Of a stretch of 64,000 bases of DNA, positions 1-7,212 are shown piece after piece. How positions within the stretch are numbered: position 1 is the stretch's first letter; every line of letters starts with the position of its first letter. Made by a program: the position numbers and the translations under genes. Location of the stretch: NCBI GenBank assembly GCA_035651755.1, contig DASRFA010000050.1, positions 1 through 64,000 of the forward strand, written 5' to 3'. The notes beneath the pieces were generated by a model that searched no databases, was not told the DNA's origin, and saw only the letters and a program-made list of their open reading frames with translations. This DNA is from DASRFA01 sp035651755 (GTDB lineage Bacteria; Desulfobacterota; Binatia; UBA12015).

Positions 1-2
1 TG

Positions 3-314
3 AAGGTGGGCGATCACCGCCAGGCCTCGCGGCACGATCACGTCCCGGTCAGCAGGCAGCTCGTCGACGAGCTCGCGCCCGAGAACGATCCGCTCCGGAA
101 GACGATGCTGATGGCGCTCGCCCGCCGGGGCGACGTCTCGCGCCGTTCCGCAGCTCAGCTGCTCGAGCGAGCGGCCGATCCCGAGCTCGACCGTCTCCTC
201 GGCTTCTACTACGACGAAGTCGCGTCGATCGACGTCCTTGACGACCAGCCGACGTTCGACCTCTCCGTTCCCGACAACGTCACGTATGTCGCGAACGGCT
301 TCGTTAGCCACAAC
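3..314 (+). other. C-terminal end of an intein inside nrdJ
   Basis: The first ~104 codons are not ribonucleotide reductase. They end with the classic intein block F/G pattern: TFDLSVPDNVTYVANGFVSHN followed directly by T of the C-extein. The penultimate His and terminal Asn (codon 312-314) are the residues that cyclise and cleave the C-junction, and Thr (315-317) is the +1 nucleophile. Splicing therefore looks competent at this end. The insertion falls in the conserved GT-I motif of the RNR active-site region. The N-terminal splicing blocks and any homing endonuclease domain are off-window, so mini- or full-length intein cannot be decided. Confidence 0.9.
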
Positions 315-1481
315 ACGATCAGCTTCATGATGGACTGCGACACGACCGGCGTCGAGCCCGACATCGCCCTCGTCAAATACAAGAAGCTGGTCGGCGGCGG
401 CATGCTCAAGATGGTGAACCAGACCGTCCCGCGCGCGCTCCGCCGCCTCGGCTACGATCAGAAGGAGATCGAGGAGATCGTCGAGTACATCGACCAGGAG
501 GACACGATCGAGGGCGCGCCGCACCTGAAGGACGAGCACCTCGCCGTCTTCGACTGCGCCTTCAAGGCCGCCAAGGGCTCGCGGGCGATCTCCCCGAGCG
601 GCCACCTCCGGATGATGGGCGCGGTCCAGCCCTTCCTGTCGGGCGCCATCTCGAAGACCATCAACATGCCGAACGACACCACGGTGGAGGAGGTGGAGAA
701 CGCGTTCCTCCTCGCGTGGAAGCTGGGCCTGAAGGCGGTCGCGATCTACCGCGACGGCTGCAAGCGGACCCAGCCCCTCAACACGTCGCGCGGCGACGCG
801 AAGGCGGCACCGGCGGCCGCGACCGCGGTCGCTCCGGTGGAGGCCGGTCGGGCCGAGCCCGCACCGGCGGAGTTCCAGCCGGTACGCCGCCGGCTACCCG
901 CCGACTGCCGGTCGATCCGCCACAAGTTCGACGTCGCCGGGCACGAGGGCTACATCCACGTCGGCTTCTACGACGACGGCACCCCGGGCGAGATCTTCAT
1001 CAAGATGGCCAAGGAGGGCAGCACGATCTCCGGCCTGATGGACACGATCGCGACCCTGACGTCGATGTCGCTCCAATACGGGGTCCCGCTCGACGCCCTC
1101 GTGAGCAAGTTCAGCCACGTCCGCTTCGAGCCGTCCGGCTTCACGAAGAACGCGGAGGTTCCCTACGCGAAGTCGCTGACCGACTACATCTTCCGTTTCC
1201 TCGGCGTCCGGTTCCTGACGCCCGAGAAGCGGACGCAGGTCGGCCTCACGGCGGACGACGCCGTCGAGGCGCGGCCGGACGTCGAGGCCCTCGGCTCCGC
1301 CGATGCGGCGGCCCACGCCGCCGGTCTGCCGGTCGCGGCGGTCGCGGACGGAGGTCGGCGAACGATCACGTTCAGCCCGCAAGCGGATGCCCCGACCTGC
1401 TCGGATTGCGGCTCGATCATGATTCGCAACGGCTCCTGCTACCGCTGCACGAACTGCGGCGCGACGAGCGGGTGCTCCTGA
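3..1481 (+). CDS. nrdJ: B12-dependent (class II) ribonucleotide reductase, 3' part, interrupted by an intein
   Basis: Partial: the reading frame is open to the left window edge. After an intein end (first ~104 codons) the extein begins with TISFMMDCDTTGVEPD, the conserved catalytic-barrel segment of adenosylcobalamin-dependent ribonucleotide reductases, followed by LVKYKKLVGGGMLKMVNQ. The C-terminal third carries the family-typical domain (DCRSIRHKFDVAGHEGYIHV ... EIFIKMAKEGST) and ends in a zinc-ribbon tail with two CxxC pairs (CSDCGS and CYRCTNCG), the redox/metal tail of NrdJ. The enzyme makes deoxyribonucleotides in the cytoplasm without needing oxygen. The N-extein and most of the intein lie outside the window. 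A strong hairpin follows the stop codon. The family assignment is firm. Confidence 0.95.
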   Translation, partial: KVGDHRQASRHDHVPVSRQLVDELAPENDPLRKTMLMALARRGDVSRRSAAQLLERAADPELDRLLGFYYDEVASIDVLDDQPTFDLSVPDNVTYVANGFVSHNTISFMMDCDTTGVEPDIALVKYKKLVGGGMLKMVNQTVPRALRRLGYDQKEIEEIVEYIDQEDTIEGAPHLKDEHLAVFDCAFKAAKGSRAISPSGHLRMMGAVQPFLSGAISKTINMPNDTTVEEVENAFLLAWKLGLKAVAIYRDGCKRTQPLNTSRGDAKAAPAAATAVAPVEAGRAEPAPAEFQPVRRRLPADCRSIRHKFDVAGHEGYIHVGFYDDGTPGEIFIKMAKEGSTISGLMDTIATLTSMSLQYGVPLDALVSKFSHVRFEPSGFTKNAEVPYAKSLTDYIFRFLGVRFLTPEKRTQVGLTADDAVEARPDVEALGSADAAAHAAGLPVAAVADGGRRTITFSPQADAPTCSDCGSIMIRNGSCYRCTNCGATSGCS

Positions 1482-1616
1482 CCGGATCCCGCGGAAGCGG
1501 AAACGAAGACGCTCGCGCGGTTGCCTGGCCGCGCGAGCCGGGCGCGGCGACGGCGGTGTGGTGGGGAGGTGGCGGCGCCGGCCCGGGGTGTGGGGGGTGG
1601 TGGCCAGGCGGTGGTG

Positions 1617-1648
1617 GGAGCGGGGCGCTCGCGAGGGCGCCCCGCTCC
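1617..1648 (+). terminator. Intrinsic-type terminator after nrdJ
   Basis: A perfect 12-bp stem (GGAGCGGGGCGC / GCGCCCCGCTCC) with an 8-base loop is followed by TCGTTCT. A second perfect 10-bp hairpin (GCTCGCGCGG / CCGCGCGAGC, 1511-1538) lies between it and the nrdJ stop. The T-tract is weak, as usual at this base composition. No gene is seen in 1482-1762. Confidence 0.55.
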
Positions 1649-1706
1649 TCGTTCTGGCCCGCTTCGCGGGGCGAGCCAGACGTCCCTACGGCGGGGCGCT
1701 TCTAGC

Positions 1707-1735
1707 TTGACTCCCGCCGACTCCGATCTTAGGAC
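1707..1735 (+). promoter_or_regulatory. Candidate sigma-70 promoter for gcvH
   Basis: TTGACT (1707-1712), 17 bases, then TAGGAC (1730-1735), placed 27 bases before the ATG of the GcvH-like gene and just after the nrdJ terminator. The -35 is good and the -10 mediocre. Confidence 0.35.
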
Positions 1736-1762
1736 CCTCGCACGTCGGGCGAGGTTGCTGCA

Positions 1763-2152
1763 ATGGCGGAGAAAATGAAATTTTCCGACGAGCACCTGTG
1801 GGTGCGAATCGAGGGCGAGGTGGCGCACGTCGGCGTCACCGACTTCCTCCAGGACAAGCTGGGGGAGATCGTCTCCGTGAACCTCCCCGAGGTCGGCGAG
1901 GAGATCGAGCGCGGCGAGCCGATGGGCGAGGTGGAGTCGGCGCGCGAGGTCCACGAGCTCATCTCGCCGGTGACCGGCGTCGTCGTGGGGATCAACACCG
2001 ACCTCGAGGACCAGCCCATCCTGGTGAACGAGGACCCCTACCGCGACGGCTGGCTCCTCGAGGTCGAGCTCCGCGACGACGAGGAGCTCGGCGAGCTCAT
2101 CGAAGCCGAAGAGTACGACGAGCTCATCGCCGGCGAGCAGGACGACGAGTAG
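1763..2152 (+). CDS. gcvH: GcvH-family lipoyl-domain-like protein lacking the lipoyl lysine
   Basis: 129 residues, the normal length of glycine-cleavage H protein, colinear with it throughout: FSDEHLWVR near the N-terminus, VGVTDFLQDKLGEIVSVNLP, then ESAREVHELISPVTG, LVNEDPYRDGWLLEV and an acidic C-terminus. In canonical H proteins the hairpin motif is ESVKA, and that Lys carries lipoate. Here the aligned residue is Arg61 (codon CGC), with no other Lys nearby. The protein as read cannot be lipoylated at the usual site. No gcvT, gcvP or lipoate ligase lies alongside. It stands alone with its own candidate promoter and a GAGG ribosome site. It may be a non-catalytic paralogue rather than a working H protein. 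Fold assignment is confident; role is unknown. Confidence 0.85.
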   Translation: MAEKMKFSDEHLWVRIEGEVAHVGVTDFLQDKLGEIVSVNLPEVGEEIERGEPMGEVESAREVHELISPVTGVVVGINTDLEDQPILVNEDPYRDGWLLEVELRDDEELGELIEAEEYDELIAGEQDDE

Positions 2153-2167
2153 GTGCGGACCGCGCCG

Positions 2168-2305
2168 CCAGGGGCCGAGAGCCCCTCGCGCAGTGAGTAT
2201 CGTTGCGCTGGGTTCCGCGCGCGAAGCGCGCGGCCGAGCGCAGCGAGCTAGGGAGCGGGGCCCCGACTGGCTTTGCCAGGCGGGGCGAGGGGCGAGAGCC
2301 CCTCG
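2168..2305. repeat. Pair of related GC hairpins (REP-like spacer element)
   Basis: Two near-identical stem-loops sit about 110 bases apart: AGGGGC-cgaga-GCCCCT (2170-2186) and CGAGGGGC-gaga-GCCCCTCG (2286-2305). Between them are further small palindromes (GCGCGAAGCGCGC, CTGGCTTTGCCAG). The first could end gcvH transcripts. The second lies within the last codons of ftsB and supplies its C-terminal tail. Confidence 0.45.
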
Positions 2306-2649
2306 ACCTGATAAAGCGTCTCGCCGTCGCGGACGAGGCCGAGGCGGCGGCGGGCGACGCGGTCCAGGGCGGCATCGTCGGTGCGGATGCGGTGGAGTTC
2401 GGTGCGGGCGCGGTCGATCCCCTGCACGAGCTGGAAATTGCGGTCGTTCACGTGGGCGAGCTCGCGGCGGAGGCCGCGGATCTTCGCGAGGCCGTGCTCG
2501 CCGGCGACGGCCGAGCCGAGCAGCGCGCAGCCCAGGCCGACGAGCGCGATCGCGAGCCAGCGCTCGCGTGCCGCCTGCAACCACCGCACCACCCGGGCGG
2601 TGTAGCCCGGGTGCCGGCCGGGTGGCAAGCGGAGGACGGCGAAGGACAA
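2248..2649 (-). CDS. ftsB: FtsB/DivIC-type septum formation initiator
   Basis: 133 residues with the FtsB layout: a short basic N-terminus, one membrane span (WLAIALVGLGCALLGSAVAG, about residues 31-50), a periplasmic coiled coil (LRRELAHVNDRNFQLVQGID) and the family signature ARRRLGLVRDGETLYQVEG. It would act in the inner membrane with FtsL/FtsQ at the division site. The start drawn is TTG with no convincing ribosome site; GTG codons about 20 residues in (ARVVRW) would still keep the membrane span. The last ~16 residues (Pro/Ala/Gly-rich) are encoded by a hairpin repeat and look like added tail. It converges with gcvH. The family call rests on architecture and the C-terminal motif. Confidence 0.8.
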   Translation of the reverse strand: MSFAVLRLPPGRHPGYTARVVRWLQAARERWLAIALVGLGCALLGSAVAGEHGLAKIRGLRRELAHVNDRNFQLVQGIDRARTELHRIRTDDAALDRVARRRLGLVRDGETLYQVEGLSPLAPPGKASRGPAP

Positions 2650-2749
2650 AACGAAGTTCTCGACGACTCGCCGCTAGCGAGAAACGGTATTCTGACCCCC
2701 GAATCGGTTCGCACCGCCGCGCGTGCCGCTTTAAAAAGTCATTCTCCTA

Positions 2750-2779
2750 TTGACAACCCTAATGAGACGCGCGTAAAAT
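2750..2779 (+). promoter_or_regulatory. Strong sigma-70 promoter for the Lys-rich mini-protein
   Basis: A perfect TTGACA (2750-2755), 18-base spacer, and TAAAAT (2774-2779) sit in an AT-rich island that contrasts with the surrounding sequence. It lies about 88 bases upstream of the small ORF at 2867 and is the best-looking promoter in the window. Confidence 0.7.
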
Positions 2780-2866
2780 GCCGTTTATTGGAGGAGTGGA
2801 GGGTGGTGGTGGTGGAACTCGCCTGAGAGGGGACGAATTTCGGATCGAACCGAAGGAGGCAATTTC

Positions 2867-2986
2867 ATGCCAATGAAGAAGAGAGCCAAGAAGGCTACGG
2901 CGTCAAAGGCAAAGAAGAAGGCTCCCGCCAAGAAGGGCGGCGCCAAGAAGTCGTCGGCCAAGAAGTCGCCGGCCAAGAAGAAGTAA
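2867..2986 (+). CDS. 39-residue Lys/Ala-rich histone H1-like mini-protein
   Basis: ATG at 2867 follows a perfect AAGGAGG ribosome site (2853-2859) by 7 bases. The product is almost only Lys, Ala, Ser, Pro and Gly, built from AKK/PAKK units (MPMKKRAKKATASKAKKK, then PAKK, GAKK, SAKK, PAKKK). This composition matches the tails of eukaryotic H1, bacterial Hc1/HctB and mycobacterial HupB, so nonspecific DNA or RNA binding is the likely role; there is no globular domain. AAG is used for nearly all Lys codons. The dedicated promoter and downstream hairpins imply an independent, probably abundant, transcript. The gene is real on signal strength; its function is inferred from composition alone. Confidence 0.75.
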   Translation: MPMKKRAKKATASKAKKKAPAKKGGAKKSSAKKSPAKKK

Positions 2987-3020
2987 GCATCACCGTTCCG
3001 TTTTTTCGTTGATGTGAAGT

Positions 3021-3059
3021 GGGGGGCGTGAGAGCGCCTCCCGGATTTTCAGGGTTTTT
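3021..3059 (+). terminator. Hairpin plus T-rich run downstream of the mini-protein
   Basis: GGGGGGCG-tgagag-CGCCTCCC (3021-3042) forms an 8-bp stem with one G-T wobble. It is followed by a T-rich stretch (GGATTTTCAGGGTTTTT). A factor-independent terminator is plausible but the T-run is not contiguous. Confidence 0.4.
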
Positions 3060-3111
3060 GATCGAAAAAGATTGATCTCAGGCGAGCTGGGCTGAAAGCC
3101 CGAACCAAGGA

Positions 3112-3155
3112 GGGAGCCCTCGGTCGAACGTCGACCCGAGGGCTCTCTTCGTTTC
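3112..3155 (+). terminator. Strong intrinsic-type terminator before the hydrolase gene
   Basis: Stem GAGCCCTCGG (3114-3123) pairs with CCGAGGGCTC (3136-3145) and is extended inward by TCGA/TCGA with one bulged C. It is followed by TCTTCGTTT. A smaller GGGC-tgaaa-GCCC hairpin lies just upstream (3089-3101). The region 2987-3175 is thus highly structured and may end the mini-protein transcript or be a small RNA. Confidence 0.55.
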
Positions 3156-3175
3156 GGGGGCTTTTCCGTCGCACA

Positions 3176-3955
3176 ATGCAAAACTTGGAAGCAGTCGAGC
3201 CGGAGGGTGAGCGCTACACGGCCGACCTTCTCCTTTTGCACGGCCTCTGGGCCGCGCCGACCCTCTGGAGGTCGATCGCCCTGGGCTTCGCCCAGCGGGG
3301 ATGGCGCTGCTGGCTGCTCGACGCGCGTGCGTCGGCCGACGCGGGCGAGCCGGCGGGGCCGTCGGAGGTCGCGGATTGGTGCGGTCGCGCGGCCGACGCC
3401 GCGAAGTCGCTCGCCGCTCCCCCGATCGCGATCGGGCACGACGCCGGCGGCCTGGTCGCGCTCGCGCTCGCGGAGCGCGGTCTCGTCCGTGCCGCCGTGG
3501 CCGCTGCGCCGCTGCTCGCCGGGAGCGGCGGGCTCGTGCCCGCGCTCGCCGGGTGGGCGGCGCGGCTCGCCGGGCGCGATGTCCCGCCTCCCGCGCCGTC
3601 CGATCCGCGGCTCGGCGGGCTCTCCGCGTCGGCGCGAGGTCGCCTCGTGGAGGGCCTACGCCCGGAGTCCGGCCGTCTCGTGGCGTCGCTTCGGGGACGC
3701 GCCCTCGCGCCCGGCTCGCCGAGGGTTCCCGCCCTGCTGATCGCTCAATCCGACGACCCGTTCGTGCCCGCTCCGCTCGTCGCGGTCACGGCGCGCGGCA
3801 TCGAGGCCGACGACCTCGTCCTCCCCGGGAGCCATTGGCCGATGGTCGACGACCGGATCGACGCGTGGACGACGCAGGTGCACCGCTGGATCGTGCGCCG
3901 CGTGGGCCAGGGGCTCCTGATCCTTCGGGGGGACGAGGACCTGCGCGACGACTGA
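3176..3955 (+). CDS. Alpha/beta-hydrolase with Asp nucleophile
   Basis: 259 residues, soluble. The oxyanion motif LHGLW is at 21-25. The nucleophile elbow reads GHDAGG (Asp89), so the usual Ser is replaced by Asp as in haloalkane dehalogenases and epoxide hydrolases. A candidate acid lies in the QSDDPF segment (about 193), and the catalytic His in GSHWPM (His220). The middle is Gly/Ala/Arg-rich and short for a cap domain. The ATG lies about 20 bases beyond a terminator hairpin with a poor ribosome site, so expression may be low. It converges with cysH, 13 bases apart. Substrate unknown. Confidence 0.8.
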   Translation: MQNLEAVEPEGERYTADLLLLHGLWAAPTLWRSIALGFAQRGWRCWLLDARASADAGEPAGPSEVADWCGRAADAAKSLAAPPIAIGHDAGGLVALALAERGLVRAAVAAAPLLAGSGGLVPALAGWAARLAGRDVPPPAPSDPRLGGLSASARGRLVEGLRPESGRLVASLRGRALAPGSPRVPALLIAQSDDPFVPAPLVAVTARGIEADDLVLPGSHWPMVDDRIDAWTTQVHRWIVRRVGQGLLILRGDEDLRDD

Positions 3956-3968
3956 CGCCGGGCGCCGG

Positions 3969-4748
3969 TCAATCGGCCGGCTTGCTCGCGGGGCCGCCGT
4001 TCCGGGCCGCGGCATCCGGCTCCGCTTCGGCCGGCCCATCGAGGAAGGTGTGCAGGCCGCACTCGACCTTGCCGCGGCCGGCCCAGCGACCGGCGCGCTC
4101 GTCCTCGCCCGCGAGCACCGGGCGCGTGCACGGGGCGCAGCCGATGCTCGTGTACCCCTGCTCGAAGAGCGGGTGGGTCGGGATGTCGTGCGCGGTCAGG
4201 TAGCGATACGTGTCGCGCGACGTCCAGTTCGCGAGCGGGTTCACCTTGATGATCCCGCCCGCGAGCCGCTCGACGATCGGCATCGCGCGCCGCGTGATCG
4301 CCTGGTCGCGCCGCCGTCCGTTGATCCACGCCCGGACGCCGACGAGCGCGAGCTGCATCGGCTCGACCTTGTTGATCTTGCAGCAGAGGTCGGGGTCGCG
4401 GTTGTAGAGATCGTCCCCGTAGCGGCCGACGAACTCGCTGCGCGGCATCGCCGACGTGAGATTCCGGATCGGGAACCCGAAGCGCGCGACGAGCTCGTCG
4501 CGATACGCGAGCGTCTCCGGGAAGTGGTACCCGGTGTCGATGAAGAAGATCGGAGTCTCCGGGGCCACCGACCGCAGCATGTGCGCGATCGCGACACCCT
4601 CGTGCTGGAACGACATCGTCAGGACGGCGTCCGGCGCGAACTCCGCGACCGTCCAGCGCAGGATGTCCTCGGGCGCCGCGGTCTCGAATCGATCGTTCAG
4701 AGCGGCGAGGTCGAGCGAAGCCTCGGGGATCACGTCGACGCTCGACAT
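3969..4748 (-). CDS. cysH: Phosphoadenylyl/adenylyl-sulfate reductase
   Basis: 259 residues of the PAPS/APS reductase family of assimilatory sulfate reduction, producing sulfite in the cytoplasm. Visible are the substrate loop (TMSFQHEGVAIAHML), FFIDTGYHFPET, and R-rich substrate-binding segments. It has both cysteine pairs of the 4Fe-4S APS-type enzyme: C122-C123 (LCCKINK) and C204-x-x-C207 (GCAPCTRP). The catalytic Cys is in ECGLH (C230). The four cluster cysteines favour adenylyl sulfate as substrate. It is a single gene with no cysDN or cysI beside it. Confidence 0.93.
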   Translation of the reverse strand: MSSVDVIPEASLDLAALNDRFETAAPEDILRWTVAEFAPDAVLTMSFQHEGVAIAHMLRSVAPETPIFFIDTGYHFPETLAYRDELVARFGFPIRNLTSAMPRSEFVGRYGDDLYNRDPDLCCKINKVEPMQLALVGVRAWINGRRRDQAITRRAMPIVERLAGGIIKVNPLANWTSRDTYRYLTAHDIPTHPLFEQGYTSIGCAPCTRPVLAGEDERAGRWAGRGKVECGLHTFLDGPAEAEPDAAARNGGPASKPAD

Positions 4749-4846
4749 GCCGGTCGCCTAACACGGCGGTCCACCTGCGGCAATTCAGCGTCCGCGCTGG
4801 AGAATCGCGCGAACGCGACGGCGCCGCCGGGAGCGAAACGCCGGAG

Positions 4847-6157
4847 CTACAAACCGCCGGCGCCGACGAGCGGCTCGTCGTCCCGGCGCTCGTCCTGGAT
4901 CCGCTCGGCGCTCTCGCGCACCTTCTGGCGCTGGATCGCGATCCCGTGGTGCTCGAGGATCGAGCGGATCGTCTCGTAGTGCGCGTCGATCGACGCGGTC
5001 ACCGAGAGGTACCCGTGCGCGGCGGCGCGCCGGCGCGCCCAGAAGTTCATCGGGAACATCTGGAAGAACGTGTCGTCCGTGTCGCCCGGCTCGATGAGGA
5101 TGATGTCGCCGGTGAAATCGGGGTTGTCGCGATACTGGTTGAGCGCGAGGTGCAGCCGCGAGTGGAGCATCGAGCGGAACACCTGGTTCAGAACGACCAG
5201 CATGCCGTGCTCGGCGAGCGGCGTCCCCTCCTCGCCGCGCCGCCGCCTGCCGGGAACCACCTGGTTGTTGAACGGCCGGAACGGGTTGTAGCAGACCACC
5301 AGGTCGGCCCCGTGCTCGAGAGCGACGTCGATGTTCGCGGTCCGCCGGACGCCGCCGTCGATGTAGTCGACGCCCTTGATGCGGGCCGGCTTGTAGAAGC
5401 CGGGGAGGGCGGTCGACGCCTGGACCGCCTCGGAGATCGTGAGCGCCGAATCCTCGTCGTGGCCGAACACCACCCGCTCGGCCGTGTCGAGGTTCATCGC
5501 GACGATGTAGAGCTCCTTGCCGCGGCGCTGGTAGAGCGTCCGGAAGTTGTTCGTGAGACCGCGCGCCTTGAAGCCGCTTCGGATGAACCGCTCGAGCCGG
5601 CTGTTGTCGAAGAGCCCGGACGGGAGATAGTCGAGGAGGATCGGGAAGCTACGCCGGGTCTGGAGCGCCGCGACGAGCGTCGACGCGACGGTGCCGAGGT
5701 TCGCGAGCGACGGCTCCTTGAGGCACGCGAGCGCCGGCTCGCGGAGGTTCGCCACGGTCTCCGGGCTCTTCGCGAGGAAGTCGCCGACCGCGAGCGGGAA
5801 GAAGCTCACGAGGTCCGCGACGAACTCGAGCGGCCGGGAGACCATCTCCTCGAGGTTCGGGGCGTACACGTCGCTCACGCGGAAGTGGCCGAGCTCGCCC
5901 TCGCCGTCCAGGCTGTCGAGCATCTCGGCCGGCGTGATGCCCGACGCGATCGGCGCGGCGAGGAAGGCGCCCGCGGACAACCCGATGTGGATGTCGAAGT
6001 CGACGACCTTGCGGTTCACGAGCAGGTCGTCGAGGGCGTTCAGGCCGCCGAGCTTGAACGCGCCGCCGGTGACGGCGCCGCCCGCGAGCACCAGCGCAAC
6101 CTTCGGATTCAGCTTCCGGGTCTTCGGATTGCTCTTTCGGATGATGGTGATGCCCAT
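4847..6157 (-). CDS. Patatin-like phospholipase
   Basis: 436 residues from the ATG at 6157, chosen because the fold begins at once (MGITIIRKSN, then VALVLAGGAVTGGAF) and GAGG lies just upstream; an in-frame extension to 6382 is low-complexity and rejected. Patatin landmarks: Gly-rich oxyanion loop (LAGGAVTGG), nucleophile GLSAG (Ser61), and the dyad Asp in DYIDGGVRRTANI. It is longer than minimal RssA-type proteins, with an Arg-rich RRRRG stretch before the C-terminal part. No signal peptide. Expected to be an acyl-ester hydrolase acting on lipids. Confidence 0.88.
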   Translation of the reverse strand: MGITIIRKSNPKTRKLNPKVALVLAGGAVTGGAFKLGGLNALDDLLVNRKVVDFDIHIGLSAGAFLAAPIASGITPAEMLDSLDGEGELGHFRVSDVYAPNLEEMVSRPLEFVADLVSFFPLAVGDFLAKSPETVANLREPALACLKEPSLANLGTVASTLVAALQTRRSFPILLDYLPSGLFDNSRLERFIRSGFKARGLTNNFRTLYQRRGKELYIVAMNLDTAERVVFGHDEDSALTISEAVQASTALPGFYKPARIKGVDYIDGGVRRTANIDVALEHGADLVVCYNPFRPFNNQVVPGRRRRGEEGTPLAEHGMLVVLNQVFRSMLHSRLHLALNQYRDNPDFTGDIILIEPGDTDDTFFQMFPMNFWARRRAAAHGYLSVTASIDAHYETIRSILEHHGIAIQRQKVRESAERIQDERRDDEPLVGAGGL

Positions 6158-6388
6158 GGGTCCTCGGGGGTCCGGCGCCAGGGTGCGCGACCGGTGGCAT
6201 CGCAAACATCGTGCCGGCAGCGCCGCGACCCCGGAGCGCCGCGCCGAGCGGGCGGCGCGGCGACCGCCTCCCGCCCTCTCTCGCTTTCTCGCGTCTCGCG
6301 CAAGCGCTCGGCGGGCTCGGATGCCCGGCAGGGCATTCGCGTTGCGTCGAACGCCCGGGACCAACGCCTCCCAGGATTGCAAAACGCT

Positions 6389-7156
6389 TCAACCGGGCGG
6401 TTCTGCGAGGTCGCGCATGTAGGCCGGCAGCCCATCGCGCCGGAGCGCGTCGCCCGCGCGCTCGACGTCGGCCGCGGTGTCCGCCGTGAACCAGCGGCCC
6501 GGGTACACGTAGCCGTAGAACGGCTCGCCGGCCGCGAAGAGCGCGGGATAGAGATCCCGCATCGTGCCGAACGGCCGCCCCTCCGGCATCCGCTCGATCA
6601 CCGACGGCTCGATCACCTGCAGCGACGCGAACATGAGCTCGCGCAGCGCGGGATCGGGGTCCCCGGCGCCGAGGAAGCGCCGGATGCGACCGTCGCGGTC
6701 GATCCCGAAGACGCCGTACTCCGCGGCCCGCGGGTCGTCGCGGAGGACGAGCGTGACGAGCGCCCGGCGGGCGCGGTGGAACGCGACGACGTCCCGGACC
6801 GGGATCTCGCACACGACGTCGCTGTTCAGGATCACGATCGGGCCGCCCGTGTCGCCGGTCGCGCGCCCGATCTCGTCGAGCAGCGGGGCGGCGTGCCGGA
6901 TGCCGCCGCCGGTGTCGAGCAGCGTCGACTCGAGCGAGTAGTGGATGCGGACGCCGAAGCGCGCGCCGTCGCCGAGCGCCGCGACGACGCGCTCGCCGAG
7001 GTGGTGCAGGTTCACGACGACGTCGCGCACGCCTTCCGAGCGCAGGAGCCCGAGCCCGTACGCGATCAGCGGGTGCCCCGCGATCTCCACCAGCGGCTTC
7101 GGGGTCCGGTCGGTCAGCGGCCGGAGCCGCGACCCGCGTCCGGCCGCGAGGATCAT
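6389..7156 (-). CDS. murU: Sugar-1-phosphate nucleotidyltransferase, probable MurNAc-1-P uridylyltransferase
   Basis: 255 residues. The N-terminus is the nucleotidyltransferase signature (LAAGRGSRLRPLT with Lys20 of PKPLVEIAGHP), followed by a Rossmann-like domain with the metal Asp in ILNSDVV and VNLHH motifs. It lies just downstream of the AmgK-like kinase on the same strand, 56 bases between stop and ATG. That gene pair defines the MurNAc salvage route of pseudomonads (kinase then uridylyltransferase, bypassing de novo MurA/MurB). By sequence alone another hexose-1-P nucleotidyltransferase is possible; the neighbour decides the call. The ATG at 7156 begins exactly at the conserved motif. 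Confidence 0.75.
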   Translation of the reverse strand: MILAAGRGSRLRPLTDRTPKPLVEIAGHPLIAYGLGLLRSEGVRDVVVNLHHLGERVVAALGDGARFGVRIHYSLESTLLDTGGGIRHAAPLLDEIGRATGDTGGPIVILNSDVVCEIPVRDVVAFHRARRALVTLVLRDDPRAAEYGVFGIDRDGRIRRFLGAGDPDPALRELMFASLQVIEPSVIERMPEGRPFGTMRDLYPALFAAGEPFYGYVYPGRWFTADTAADVERAGDALRRDGLPAYMRDLAEPPG

Positions 7157-7212
7157 CGCGCGCGCGGTCGCAGCGGGCGCCGGCGCGCGCGGCGTCGGGT
7201 CGCGGGGCGCAG

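Noticed and set aside
1763..2152. Glycine cleavage operon
   Set aside because: No gcvT, gcvP or lpd is present and the lipoyl Lys is missing.
2785..2976. 63-codon minus-strand frame opposite the mini-histone
   Set aside because: Mirror of Lys codons (Phe/Leu-rich) without a ribosome site; the plus strand has promoter and perfect ribosome site.
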